Positions 8,850 through 17,140 of a stretch of DNA of 64,000 nt are shown piece by piece; the stretch's first letter is position 1; the number at the start of each line of letters is the position of its first letter. The translations under genes and the position numbers were made by a program. Origin of the DNA: Bradyrhizobium sp. RP6 (GTDB lineage Bacteria; Pseudomonadota; Alphaproteobacteria; Rhizobiales; Xanthobacteraceae). Under the pieces are notes generated by a model. The model did not search any database, was not told the origin of the DNA, and saw nothing but the letters and a program-made list of their open reading frames with translations. The stretch covers positions 1-64,000 of the forward strand of contig NZ_RQIT01000010.1 in the NCBI RefSeq assembly GCF_003837805.1. The letters are read 5' to 3'.

Positions 8850-9395
8850 ATGCTGACGCCAGCAGAGCTGGTCGGGTTGATCGAGGCGGTGGCGAAGGGC
8901 GATCAGGCCGCGTTCGAACGCCTCTACGCCGCCACGCGCGCGAAACTCTATGGCGTCGTGCTCCGTATCTTGCGCCGACAGGATCTCGCAGAGGAGGTCA
9001 TTCAGGAGACCTACGTCAAGATCTGGAACCGCGCCGGCCAGTTCAATTCCGCCTTGTCGTCGCCGATCACGTGGATGGCCTCGATCGCGCGCAACCGTGC
9101 AATCGACATCGTGCGCAAGAAGTCGGAAGTCTCCATCGAGGAAGAGCCTCAGGCGATGGAGGTCGCGGCCGAGAGTCCCGATCCGCTGGCGCGCCGCGAG
9201 ATGACCGAGGAGCTGAAGCGGCTCCTGGAATGTATCGGCCGGCTCGAGCCGGACCGCCAGAGGCTCGTGCTTCTCGCCTATTACAACGGCTGGAGCCGCG
9301 AGCAATTGGCGGAGAAATTCGCCGCGCCCGTCAACACGGTGAAGACGTGGCTCCGGCGCAGTATGCTGGATATACGGGAGTGCCTCGGGCTTTAG
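8850..9395 (+). CDS. ECF-type RNA polymerase sigma factor (SigK/RpoE-like)
   Basis: A 181-residue ECF sigma factor. Region 2 covers about residues 24-92 (RLYAATRAKLYGVVLRILRR, DLAEEVIQETYVKIW, SPITWMASIARNRAIDIVRK), and region 4 about 115-170 (LEPDRQRLVLLAYYNGWSRE with the helix-turn-helix EQLAEKFAAPVNTVKTWLRR). There is no N-terminal extension. The next gene encodes an anti-sigma factor with an RskA-like C-terminal domain, so this is a membrane-controlled sigma/anti-sigma pair of the SigK-RskA class. The inducing signal is not visible; homologous pairs respond to envelope or redox stress. ATG at 8850. Confidence 0.95.
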   Translation: MLTPAELVGLIEAVAKGDQAAFERLYAATRAKLYGVVLRILRRQDLAEEVIQETYVKIWNRAGQFNSALSSPITWMASIARNRAIDIVRKKSEVSIEEEPQAMEVAAESPDPLARREMTEELKRLLECIGRLEPDRQRLVLLAYYNGWSREQLAEKFAAPVNTVKTWLRRSMLDIRECLGL

Positions 9396-9438
9396 AGGAT
9401 GATGAGAGCGGCACGAACCAGGGCGGCAACGACAGTCC

Positions 9439-9461
9439 ACCTCTCCCCGTTGGCGAGAGGT
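9439..9461 (+). repeat. Hairpin just before the anti-sigma ribosome site
   Basis: ACCTCTC (9439-9445) pairs with GAGAGGT (9455-9461), and the AAGGAG ribosome site at 9463-9468 starts two bases later. The stem resembles the family B repeat. Folding in the mRNA could reduce translation of the anti-sigma factor relative to the sigma factor; that effect is inference. Confidence 0.6.
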
Positions 9462-9472
9462 GAAGGAGCGTG

Positions 9473-10531
9473 ATGGCCTACACGGAGGACCATATCGCGC
9501 TCGCCGCGGAATACGCGCTCGGTACGCTCGACGCCGATGAGCGTGCGCAGGTCGAGGCCATGATGGCGGAGGACGAGGCGTTCGCCGATATCGTGCAATC
9601 CTGGTCCTATCGACTCGGCGCGCTAAACCAGATGGTCGGCTCGGTCGAGCCCCGTCCGGTCGTGTGGGAGAACATCAAGTCCGAAATCGCGCGCACCGCG
9701 CTTGCGCAGGAGCCGCCTGCACCTGCCGAAGCTTCGCCGCCGCCTGCGCCCATGCCGGACCTGCCCGCGGAGGAAGCTGCGACGTCGGAATCTCCCGTGG
9801 AGAACGGGCCCCCGCAGACATCGCATCCCGCCGCGGAGCAGCCCGGGTCGTCGCGCCCCGAACCCGATGCCATCCCGGACATCGCGCCGCAATTCATTCC
9901 GCAGGTCCATGCTCCGGATATCAGTGTTTTGCGCGCACAGCTGACGCCGGTCGTCGATGGTGACGTGATCCGCCTCGAAGGGCGCGTGAAGCGCTGGCGC
10001 TATATTGCGTCCGGCGTCGGCGCGCTCGCGGCCGCGCTGCTCGTGACGCTGTCGCTTCAGATATTCCAGCCCGATGCGCTGCCGGGCGCCTTGCGTCCTG
10101 CGCCCCGCATCCAGACGGTGGAGGTGAAGACGCCGGCCGCCCCGCTCACCGCCTCCGCGCAATATGTCGCGCTGCTGCAGGGCCAGGGCGGCGGCCCCGC
10201 CTTCATCCTCACCATCGACGGCGCGACACGGAATTTCACGGTGCGGAAAGTCGGCGCAACCCCGGAGCCGGGCAAGAGTTTCGAGCTCTGGCTGATCTCG
10301 GACAAGCTGCCGCGTCCGCGCTCGCTCGGCGTCATCGGCGCGAGCGATTTCACCGCGCGTCCGCTGCTTGCCTCCTACGATGCCGAGGTCGTCAATGGCG
10401 CAACCTTCGCCGTCACCGTCGAGCAGGCCGGTGGCTCGCCGAATGGCGAGCCCACCTCGGCCCCGGTATTTTCCGGCAAGCTGATCGAGACCGTGCCGCC
10501 CACGCAGCCGCAGGCGCCCGCGACGAAGTAA
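9473..10531 (+). CDS. Membrane anti-sigma factor (RskA-type) for the upstream ECF sigma factor
   Basis: A 352-residue protein. Residues 1-65 form a short cytoplasmic anti-sigma domain (YTEDHIALAAEYALGTLDAD is typical of RskA-type N-termini). A Pro/Ala/Glu-rich linker spans about 75-150, one transmembrane helix (YIASGVGALAAALLVTLSLQ) lies near 173-195, and an RskA C-terminal domain follows (ATPEPGKSFELWLISDKL, SLGVIGASDF, FAVTVEQAGGSP). It would hold the sigma factor at the inner membrane until a periplasmic signal triggers release. ATG 9473 is four bases after AAGGAG and is preferred to GTG 9470, which is too close. The long proline-rich linker is larger than usual. Confidence 0.9.
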   Translation: MAYTEDHIALAAEYALGTLDADERAQVEAMMAEDEAFADIVQSWSYRLGALNQMVGSVEPRPVVWENIKSEIARTALAQEPPAPAEASPPPAPMPDLPAEEAATSESPVENGPPQTSHPAAEQPGSSRPEPDAIPDIAPQFIPQVHAPDISVLRAQLTPVVDGDVIRLEGRVKRWRYIASGVGALAAALLVTLSLQIFQPDALPGALRPAPRIQTVEVKTPAAPLTASAQYVALLQGQGGGPAFILTIDGATRNFTVRKVGATPEPGKSFELWLISDKLPRPRSLGVIGASDFTARPLLASYDAEVVNGATFAVTVEQAGGSPNGEPTSAPVFSGKLIETVPPTQPQAPATK

Positions 10532-10546
10532 GCATCGAAGCATCGT

Positions 10547-10573
10547 ACCGGATGGAGCTGCGCTCCATTCGGT
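10547..10573 (+). terminator. Hairpin after the anti-sigma gene
   Basis: ACCGGATGGAGC pairs with GCTCCATTCGGT around a TGC loop, with one G-U pair. No T-run follows, so it may be a weak or Rho-assisted terminator, or an mRNA-stabilising hairpin. Confidence 0.5.
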
Positions 10574-10726
10574 CAGGAAGGGCGCGCCTTGTCGCCGCGG
10601 TCCATCCGGTCGTCGCATTTCGACAAGTCTCCCCGAATCCGCCCTCGATTTGAACCTCTCCGCAATTCGCCGCGTCAAATCCCCAGAATTTGAAGTCGGC
10701 GATGCCGGAGAGGGCGAGAGAATCAG

Positions 10727-11686
10727 ATGGATGCAGCGAGAACGCCGGGCATCTTCGTTCATCAATATGCCGGGCTGCCGCACGGCCCGGCGTTCGAAGA
10801 TTGGCGCGAGCGGGCCTTTGGTCGCTGCGGCCTCGACATCGGGCCGAGCCATGGCGACAGCATCGATTGCCGGCTCCAGATCAGCGTCATCGACAACATC
10901 GTGCTCGCCATTCCCGAAGGCGCCTCCGCGCAATATTCCCGTACCCAGAGTCATCTTGCCGACGGCAGCGACGACTTCGTCCTGATCGCGGCACATGCGG
11001 GGCTCGTTCGCGTCGGACAGAACGGGCATACCGTGGAGCTCACGCCTGCCCAGATGGTGCTCGTCGACATGGGCATCACCGGCACCGTCGGCCACACCGA
11101 CGAGAACCGCTTCACCAGCATTCGCATGCCGCGCCGTGCGCTGCTCGACATCAATCCGCGCGCCGAGGAGAAGCTCTCGCAGGTGCTCTCCGACGGCGCG
11201 ATCGCCGAGACCATCTTCCGCTACCATGCGCTCGCCGCCAACCACGCGCCGCATCTCGATGCGGTGGGCCAGCGCCTGACCGCGCAGCATATGGTCGATC
11301 TCGTCGGTCTCCTGCTCGGTACCGATGCGGAGCATGCAAGCCGCGCACGCGGCCGCGGGCAGGCGGCGGCTCGCCTCGATCTGATGCGCGCCGACGTGAT
11401 GGCCTCGCTCGGCCGCAACGATCTCTGCCTGTCCGAGGTCGCGACGCGCTCAGGACTGAGTCCGCGCCAGGCACAGCGCCTGTTCGAGCAGGCCGGCACG
11501 ACCTTTACCGAATTCGTGCTGGAGCAGCGCCTGCTCCAGGCGCGCAAGCTGCTCAGTGATCCCCGCGCCAGGGCGCGCAAGATCAGCGACATCGCGCATT
11601 CCTCCGGCTTCTCCGATCTGTCCTATTTCAATCGCGCCTTTCGCAAGCGCTTCGGGGCGACGCCGTCGGAGCTGCGCGAGGCGTAA
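10727..11686 (+). CDS. AraC family transcriptional regulator
   Basis: A 319-residue regulator with an N-terminal AraC-binding-like domain (VRVGQNGHTVELTPAQMVLV reads like the cupin-fold ligand domain) and a C-terminal AraC/XylS double helix-turn-helix. The latter shows DLCLSEVATRSGLSPRQAQR as the first motif, and ISDIAHSSGFSDLSYFNRAF followed by FGATPSELREA as the second. The length is normal. It lies 114 bp upstream of, and on the same strand as, the flavoprotein at 11801, its most likely target. The effector cannot be deduced. Confidence 0.93.
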   Translation: MDAARTPGIFVHQYAGLPHGPAFEDWRERAFGRCGLDIGPSHGDSIDCRLQISVIDNIVLAIPEGASAQYSRTQSHLADGSDDFVLIAAHAGLVRVGQNGHTVELTPAQMVLVDMGITGTVGHTDENRFTSIRMPRRALLDINPRAEEKLSQVLSDGAIAETIFRYHALAANHAPHLDAVGQRLTAQHMVDLVGLLLGTDAEHASRARGRGQAAARLDLMRADVMASLGRNDLCLSEVATRSGLSPRQAQRLFEQAGTTFTEFVLEQRLLQARKLLSDPRARARKISDIAHSSGFSDLSYFNRAFRKRFGATPSELREA

Positions 11687-11800
11687 GTCGCGATTTCGTG
11701 CGGCGGCGCGGGCGCTGCCCCATTTGGTCGAGACCGGCCGTTGAGCTAGTCTGTCCAGGCGGGGAGGCCGCAGGATCCTCTGGAAGGTGCGCAGGCAGAC

Positions 11801-13021
11801 ATGGCGCGTATCGTCGTGCTCGGTGCCGGATTTGCAGGCCTGTGGGCGGCCATCGGCGCTGCGCGCAAGCGAGACGAGATCGGCGCGAGCGACCGCGACA
11901 TCGAGATCCGTGTCATCGACCGCAACCCCTATCACAATATCCGCGTGCGCAACTACGAGGCCGATCTCGGGGAGGTCGCGCTGCCGCTGCCGCGACTGCT
12001 CGATCCGGTCGGTGTCAGCCACGGCCTCGGCGAGGTCGAAGCCATCGATCCGGCCCGGCGCGAAATCTCGCTCGTCACCAGCGCCGGTGCGGAGACGCTG
12101 CACTACGACCGCCTCGTGCTGGCGCTCGGCAGCGAGGTGATGCGCCCCGACATTCCCGGCCTTGCCGCGCACGCCTTCGACGTCGACACCTATGCCGCGG
12201 CGCTCCGCCTCGAGGATCATCTGGTTTCGCTCGGACGCAGTGCGTCGTCTCCGGGGCGTTCAACGGTGGCGGTGGTCGGCGCCGGCTTCACCGGCATCGA
12301 GGTCGCAACCGAGATGCCTGACCGGTTGGCGCGTGCGGGCATCACCGGCAGCCACCGCATCATCCTGGTCGATCCCAACCCAGCGGTCGGCGCCACCATC
12401 GGCGCGCACGCGCGTCCCGTCATAGAGACAGCGCTGGCTTCGCTCGATGTGGAGACCCGGCTCGGCGTGCGCGTCGCCTCGGTCGAGGCGGCCGGCGTGC
12501 ATCTGAACTCGGGCGAGTTCGTTGCGGCGCAGACGGTGATCTGGTGTGCCGGCATGCGTGCAAGCCCCTTAGCCGCGAACTTTCCGGGCGGACGCGATCG
12601 CCTCGGGCGGCTCCTGGTCGATCCCTACATGCGGGTTGCGGATGTCGGCGGCGTGTTCGCGGCCGGCGACGTTGCCTCGAGCGTGATCGACGGGTTGCAT
12701 CCGACCGTGATGTCCTGTCAGTTCGCCCGCCCCATGGGCCGCTTCGCCGGCCACAACGTGGTGGCCGATCTCGTCGGCCTGCCGATGCTGCCGCTACGGA
12801 TCGACTGGTACGTCACCGTGCTCGATCTCGGCGGCTGGGGCGCGCTCTATACGGAAGGCTGGGATCGCGAGGTGAGGACGACCGGCGCGGCTGCCAAGGC
12901 GACGAAAGCGACCATCAACCGCAAGCGCATCTATCCGCCGCTGACCGGCAGCAGGGACGAGCTGTTCGCTGCCGCAGCGCCGACCGTGCAGGCACCGCCG
13001 CCGACTTATGGGGGGCGGTAG
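11801..13021 (+). CDS. NAD(P)/FAD-dependent oxidoreductase, type II NADH dehydrogenase-like
   Basis: A 406-residue flavoprotein of the pyridine-nucleotide disulfide oxidoreductase fold. The FAD-binding Rossmann motif is at the N-terminus (RIVVLGAGFAGLWAA), the NAD(P)-binding motif is VAVVGAGFTGIEVATE near residue 158, and the second FAD motif (GVFAAGDVAS) is near residue 285. No CxxxxC redox-active pair is seen, so it is not a disulfide reductase. The pattern fits NDH-2-type enzymes that pass electrons from NADH to quinone at the inner membrane. The C-terminus is short and not obviously amphipathic, so another acceptor is possible. An AraC regulator gene precedes it. Confidence 0.85.
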   Translation: MARIVVLGAGFAGLWAAIGAARKRDEIGASDRDIEIRVIDRNPYHNIRVRNYEADLGEVALPLPRLLDPVGVSHGLGEVEAIDPARREISLVTSAGAETLHYDRLVLALGSEVMRPDIPGLAAHAFDVDTYAAALRLEDHLVSLGRSASSPGRSTVAVVGAGFTGIEVATEMPDRLARAGITGSHRIILVDPNPAVGATIGAHARPVIETALASLDVETRLGVRVASVEAAGVHLNSGEFVAAQTVIWCAGMRASPLAANFPGGRDRLGRLLVDPYMRVADVGGVFAAGDVASSVIDGLHPTVMSCQFARPMGRFAGHNVVADLVGLPMLPLRIDWYVTVLDLGGWGALYTEGWDREVRTTGAAAKATKATINRKRIYPPLTGSRDELFAAAAPTVQAPPPTYGGR

Positions 13022-13040
13022 CTGCCAAAGATACGGTGTC

Positions 13041-13175
13041 ATCGCCGGCGAAAGCGAGCGATCCAGTATTCCGGGGACGATAGTGGGATACGGAGAGGCC
13101 GCAGCGTACTGGATTCCCGCTGGAGCCTGTCATCGGGCTCGCCGAAGGCGAGACCGCGGTGGCGGGGCATGACAG
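13041..13175. repeat. Composite palindromic repeat (family C)
   Basis: Nested inverted repeats: ATCCAGTA/TACTGGAT (13061-13068 with 13107-13114), CTGTCAT/ATGACAG (13127-13133 with 13169-13175) and inside it CTCGCC-GAA-GGCGAG (13138-13152). ATCCAGTA also resembles a segment of the repeat at 30634-30721. No reading frame of interest is present between 13022 and 13232. Confidence 0.7.
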
Positions 13176-13232
13176 CGGAATTTGTAGGACTGCTGGCCCC
13201 ACACCGGCCACGCAAACACTATTCCAGACATG

Positions 13233-13263
13233 AGAAAGCGCCCGTGGGGGGCGGGCGCTTTCT
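13233..13263. terminator. Hairpin terminator between convergent genes
   Basis: AGAAAGCGCCCG pairs with CGGGCGCTTTCT over 12 bp. It lies between the flavoprotein gene (plus) and the small protein gene at 13359 (minus). T-rich ends on both strands make it a plausible bidirectional terminator. Confidence 0.75.
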
Positions 13264-13358
13264 GTAGTCGACTTGGGGTTGGGGTCGTCTACATATCCAC
13301 GTGGCGACTTTGGGGGGCTGGTAAAGAGCCGCGTGAATTCCTGAAACTCTAGATCTCC

Positions 13359-13559
13359 TTATCGAACAAGGGATGCGTCCGAACTGGTGACAACGACCGG
13401 CTTGCCGGCCTTGATGACGCGGGCGGTCTGGGTCAAACCTTCATCGGAGCCCGAACGCGCCGTAATGCCGAGGCCTGCCACCGCGATCCCCGCGACGAGG
13501 GCTACGACCACGATTTTCAAATGGGTCGAGCGATCTGCGCTGTAGATCGAGTGGTTCAT
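13359..13559 (-). CDS. Small single-pass membrane protein, function unknown
   Basis: A 66-residue protein with a perfect AGGAGG ribosome site before ATG 13559. The N-terminal 15 residues are polar and one hydrophobic helix follows (IVVVALVAGIAVAGLGITA, about residues 16-34), so it probably spans the inner membrane once. The C-terminal 30 residues are polar (AGKPVVVTSSDASLVR). I recognise no named domain; similar short proteins occur in Bradyrhizobium. It is convergent with the flavoprotein gene and downstream of flhA on the same strand, but 294 bp away, so it is likely transcribed separately. The ribosome site and membrane helix support a real gene. Confidence 0.72.
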   Translation of the reverse strand: MNHSIYSADRSTHLKIVVVALVAGIAVAGLGITARSGSDEGLTQTARVIKAGKPVVVTSSDASLVR

Positions 13560-13853
13560 GGAAGCCTCCTGCCGCCATCTACCCGAAGTAGTCGCCAGCC
13601 AGTTCAGGCAGGTTCATGCTTCCGGTGCCCAACAACGTAGTATTGGCGGGATTCGTTCCCAAGGGGCGATCACAAGGGCGTGACGCGACGTGAAAGCTCG
13701 CGAGCAAGAATGATCGTCGATCGTTAAATCACTTAATTATTTCAAGTGCTTGGCCTGCAATTCGGGTGCCGCGCCAGCATTGGGTCGACAAGGCGCCAGG
13801 AACTCAAAAACCATTTGCCTGTGGCTGAAAAACACACGGCTTCTTAAGGCAAA

Positions 13854-15995
13854 TCAGATGCTTCCGACCGTTTTCAGCCTCGCCCTGGGGTGGATTTCTG
13901 CCTGCGACAGCACGGTCGTCTGGGCCCTGAAGCGCTCCACCAGAGAGCGGACGAACGGACGAATTGCCGCAGACGTGACCAGCACCGGGGCCTCGCCTTC
14001 GCGGGCGGCGCGCTCGAACGCCTCGCGCACAGCGGTCATGAACTCCGACAGTTTCGAGGGCTGCATCGCGAGGCTGCGCTCCTCGCCCTGGCCGATGATG
14101 GATTCGGCAAAGGCCTGCTCCCACCGCGCCGACAGCGCGATCAGCGGCAGATAGCCGTTGTAGGAGGTGTTCTGCGCGCAGATTTGCCGCGCCAGGCGGG
14201 CGCGGACGTGCTCGACCATGGTGGCGGGGTTGCGCGAGAAGGCGAGCGAATCGGCGATGCCTTCGAGGATGGTCGAGAGATCGCGGATCGAGATGCGCTC
14301 GGCGAGCAGCAGTTGCAGCACGCGCTGGATGCCGGAGACCGTGACCTGTCCGGGGACGATGTCCTTGACCAGCTCGCTCTGCTCCTTCGGCAACTCCTTG
14401 AGCAGCTTCTGCACCTCGCCATAGGAGAGCAGGTCCGACATGTTGGCCTTGAGCAACTCGGTGAGGTGGGTCGAGAGCACGGTCGCTGCGTCGACCACGG
14501 TGTAGCCCTTGAGAGAGGCTTCTTCCTTGAGGCTGGCGTCGACCCAGGTCGCGGGCAGGCCGAAGGTCGGCTCGGTGGTGTGGATGCCGGGCACCTGCAC
14601 CTGGCTGCCGCCGGGATCCATGACCATGAACTGGTTCGGCCAGATCTTGCCGGTGCCGGCGTCGACCTCCTTGATCTTGATGATGTAGGTGTTGGCCTCG
14701 AGCTGGACGTTGTCGAGGATGCGCACCGCCGGCATCACGAAACCCATTTCGATCGCGAGCGAACGGCGCAGCGCCTTGATCTGCTCGGTGAGACGGTCGG
14801 TGCCGTCGGGACCGTTGACGAGCTGCAGCAGTGCATAGCCAAGCTCGATCTTGAGGTCGTCGATCTTGAGCGCTGCCGAGATCGGCTCTTCGGTCGCAGC
14901 GGCCCCCGGTGCACCGGGCTGACCTGGCGCGGGCGCGGCCTTGGCGGCTGCCTCGGCCTTGGCGGTGACCCGGTTGCGGTTGCGGGCGTTCCAGGCCAGC
15001 GCGCCGGCGCCGGCGCCGAGCGCCAGGAAGGGTAGGGTCGGAATGCCCGGCAGCGCCGCCAGCACCAGCATCACCGCCGAGGACATCGCGAGCGCCTGCG
15101 GATAGCCGGAGAACTGCTTCATCAGCGCCTTGTCGGCGGCGCCGGACACACCGGCCTTGGAGACGAGCAGGCCGGCCGCGGTCGAGACGATCAGCGCCGG
15201 CACCTGGGTGACGAGACCGTCGCCGACCGTCAGGAGCGTGTAGGTGCGGCCGGCGTCGGCGAAGGACATGCCCTGCTGCGCCACGCCGATGATCATGCCG
15301 CCGACGACATTGATGAAGACGACCAGCAGGCCGGCGATGGCGTCGCCCCGGACGAACTTGGAGGCACCGTCCATGGCGCCGAAGAAGCCGCTCTCGTCCT
15401 CCAGCTCCTTGCGTCGCTCCTTGGCGACCTTCTCGTCGATCAGGCCGGCGGAGAGGTCGGCGTCAATCGCCATCTGCTTGCCGGGCATGGCGTCGAGGTG
15501 GAAGCGCGCGGCGACCTCGGCGATGCGGCCCGAACCTTTGGTGATGACGACGAAGTTGACGATGATCAGGATGGCAAAGACGATGATGCCGATGACGAAA
15601 TTGCCGCCCATCACGAAGTTGCCGAAGGCTTCGATGACGTGGCCGGCAGCGGCCGTGCCCTCGTGCCCATGCGACAGGATCAGGCGGGTCGAGGCCATGT
15701 TGAGCGACAGGCGCAGCATGGTCGAGATCAGCAGGACGGTTGGGAAGGCCGAGAATTCCAATGGCGCCTGGATGAACAACGATGTCATCAGGATCAGGAT
15801 CGAGAGCGTGATCGAGATCGCCAGGAACAGATCCAGCACGATCGCGGGCAGCGGCAGGATCAGCACCACCAGGATGGTGAGGACGCCGAGCGCCAGCGCG
15901 ATATCTCCGCGCTTGAGGATGGTGACGATCTCGTTGAGGGAGGGAATGCCGGGCTTCGCGCTGCCTACGCCCTGTCCCGCCGTGACGTCGACCAT
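13854..15995 (-). CDS. flhA: Flagellar export gate protein FlhA
   Basis: FlhA is the main proton-driven component of the flagellar type III export gate in the inner membrane. The 713-residue protein (family about 690-710) has about eight transmembrane segments in the first half (e.g. VLTILVVLILPLPAIVLDLF) and the FHIPEP-family cytoplasmic loop motifs (EVAARFHLDAMPGKQMAIDA, DADLSAGLID). A large cytoplasmic domain follows, with LTEQIKALRRSLAIEMGFV and PGQVTVSGIQRVLQLLLAE. ATG 15995 follows GGGGAGG and starts at the conserved region, so the longer reading to 16130 is rejected. It lies apart from fliI-fliJ, with no other flagellar gene adjacent, which suggests it is transcribed on its own. Confidence 0.97.
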   Translation of the reverse strand: MVDVTAGQGVGSAKPGIPSLNEIVTILKRGDIALALGVLTILVVLILPLPAIVLDLFLAISITLSILILMTSLFIQAPLEFSAFPTVLLISTMLRLSLNMASTRLILSHGHEGTAAAGHVIEAFGNFVMGGNFVIGIIVFAILIIVNFVVITKGSGRIAEVAARFHLDAMPGKQMAIDADLSAGLIDEKVAKERRKELEDESGFFGAMDGASKFVRGDAIAGLLVVFINVVGGMIIGVAQQGMSFADAGRTYTLLTVGDGLVTQVPALIVSTAAGLLVSKAGVSGAADKALMKQFSGYPQALAMSSAVMLVLAALPGIPTLPFLALGAGAGALAWNARNRNRVTAKAEAAAKAAPAPGQPGAPGAAATEEPISAALKIDDLKIELGYALLQLVNGPDGTDRLTEQIKALRRSLAIEMGFVMPAVRILDNVQLEANTYIIKIKEVDAGTGKIWPNQFMVMDPGGSQVQVPGIHTTEPTFGLPATWVDASLKEEASLKGYTVVDAATVLSTHLTELLKANMSDLLSYGEVQKLLKELPKEQSELVKDIVPGQVTVSGIQRVLQLLLAERISIRDLSTILEGIADSLAFSRNPATMVEHVRARLARQICAQNTSYNGYLPLIALSARWEQAFAESIIGQGEERSLAMQPSKLSEFMTAVREAFERAAREGEAPVLVTSAAIRPFVRSLVERFRAQTTVLSQAEIHPRARLKTVGSI

Positions 15996-16212
15996 GGTAG
16001 CTGCCTCCCCGCGGGACTGCCGTCCGCGCGCCCCAAACGTCTGCGCGGCGGCCGATGGGCCGCCGTTCCGAAAGTGAGGCACCGCACTGGCGTCCACGGG
16101 AGCTCCCGTTCTAAACGCGGCCGACGACACTCGACTTCACCCGGCAATTCTTGCCGGGTGTATGGTTAGCAAAGGGTTAACGGAGGGGGTGGGAAGGGGA
16201 GCTGGCGTTTTG

Positions 16213-16319
16213 CCCGTCATTCCGGGGCGGTGCGAAGCACCGAACTACGGTGCGCAATTGCGCACCTGAGAATCTCGAGATTCCGGGTCTGGTCCTGCGG
16301 ACCATCCCGGAATGACGGG
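16213..16319. repeat. Large nested palindromic element (family D)
   Basis: Outer arms CCCGTCATTCCGGG (16213-16226) and CCCGGAATGACGGG (16306-16319) match perfectly over 14 bp. Between them lie four smaller palindromes: GGTGC-GAA-GCACC (16229-16241), GGTGCGCAATTGCGCACC (16249-16266), AATCTCGAGATT (16271-16282) and GGTCC-TGC-GGACC (near 16288-16302). A multi-branched fold is therefore possible in DNA or RNA. It lies between the CusF-like gene end and flhA. Confidence 0.85.
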
Positions 16320-16334
16320 GCAGGGGGCAAGGCC

Positions 16335-16637
16335 CTACTTCGCCTTCTGCATCTTGGTCACGGTGTACCCCGACGCCGCTTCCTCGGCCTCGAAGGTGAT
16401 CTTGTCGCCGACCTTCACCTGCTTGAGCATGGCGGGATCCTTGACGCGATAGACCATGGTCATCGGCTCCTCCATGCCGAGGCTCTTCGCCGGTCCGTGC
16501 TTGAGCGTGATCTTGCCGGCGCCCTCGTCGATCTTCTTGACCTCGCCGCTGATCACGGCGCCCTCGGCTGCGAGCGTTACGGTCGCAAGGCCAATGCTCA
16601 GTGCCAGTGCAGCAACGATACCAATGATGCGGTTCAT
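16335..16637 (-). CDS. CusF-like periplasmic copper-binding protein
   Basis: A 100-residue protein with a signal peptide (MNRIIGIVAALALSIGLATV, cleavage after LAA) and a CusF-like OB-fold. CusF carries Cu(I)/Ag(I) in the periplasm using His, two Met and a Trp. Here His47 (LKHGPAK) and the MTM pair (Met59, Met61) are in place, but the usual Trp just before MTM is absent: the sequence reads GMEEPMTM. ATG 16637 follows GGAGA and is preferred to the ATG at 16649. It is the last gene of the copper operon. Binding without the cation-pi Trp may be weaker or use Met55. Confidence 0.87.
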   Translation of the reverse strand: MNRIIGIVAALALSIGLATVTLAAEGAVISGEVKKIDEGAGKITLKHGPAKSLGMEEPMTMVYRVKDPAMLKQVKVGDKITFEAEEAASGYTVTKMQKAK

Positions 16638-16652
16638 GAGAGTCTCCATTGC

Positions 16653-17108
16653 TTACTTCACGGTGACCTGGCCGACCATGCCGTATTCGCGATGGTCGGG
16701 AATGAGGCACGAATATTCGAAGGTGCCGCGCTTGCTGAACTTCCAGAGGATCTCGGCCGTCTTTTTTGGAGCAAGCCGCGCCGCATTGGGCTCGTCGTGC
16801 TCCATGTGCGGATGCTTCTTCATCTGATCCGCATGCGCGAGGTTCTCCTTGGTCGTGGCCAGCAGGAATTCGTGGTCCTCCTTGCCGACGTTGCGCAGCA
16901 CGAATCGGATCTGCTCGCCGCGCTTCACCTCGATTTTCGCGGGCGTGTAGTCCATCTCATTCATCAGAATTTCGATGGTGCGTGCGGGCTTCTTGGGATC
17001 GCCGGGCTCGCCGGCCGAAAAGGTCGCGTGCCCGTGCTTGTCATGGGCAAGGGCCGGCGCGGTCGAAAGCGCAGCCAGTGCGAGGCCGAGCGTGATAGTG
17101 GTCTTCAT
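16653..17108 (-). CDS. Periplasmic cupredoxin-domain protein
   Basis: A 151-residue protein with a signal peptide (MKTTITLGLALAALSTAPALA) and a single cupredoxin domain. The type 1 copper ligands are visible as His79 (EDHEF), Cys134, His139 and Met144 in SCLIPDHREYGM. A His/Met-rich loop (HADQMKKHPHMEHDEP, about residues 92-107) may bind extra copper. Blue-copper proteins of this kind shuttle electrons or copper in the periplasm. ATG 17108 follows GGAGA. The gene follows the multicopper oxidase by 32 bp, so the two may act together in Cu(I) oxidation. Confidence 0.9.
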   Translation of the reverse strand: MKTTITLGLALAALSTAPALAHDKHGHATFSAGEPGDPKKPARTIEILMNEMDYTPAKIEVKRGEQIRFVLRNVGKEDHEFLLATTKENLAHADQMKKHPHMEHDEPNAARLAPKKTAEILWKFSKRGTFEYSCLIPDHREYGMVGQVTVK

Positions 17109-17140
17109 CCTGGTCTCCGGTTGTTCGTTCATTGAAACGC

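Noticed and set aside
9623..11335. Open frame of 570 codons on the minus strand across the anti-sigma and AraC genes
   Set aside because: Spans two well-supported plus-strand genes and has the typical composition of an antisense frame in GC-rich DNA.
13560..13853. Possible small gene at 13617-13700 starting ATGCTTCCGG
   Set aside because: Only about 25 codons, no ribosome site and no composition bias; the gap is more likely a promoter region.
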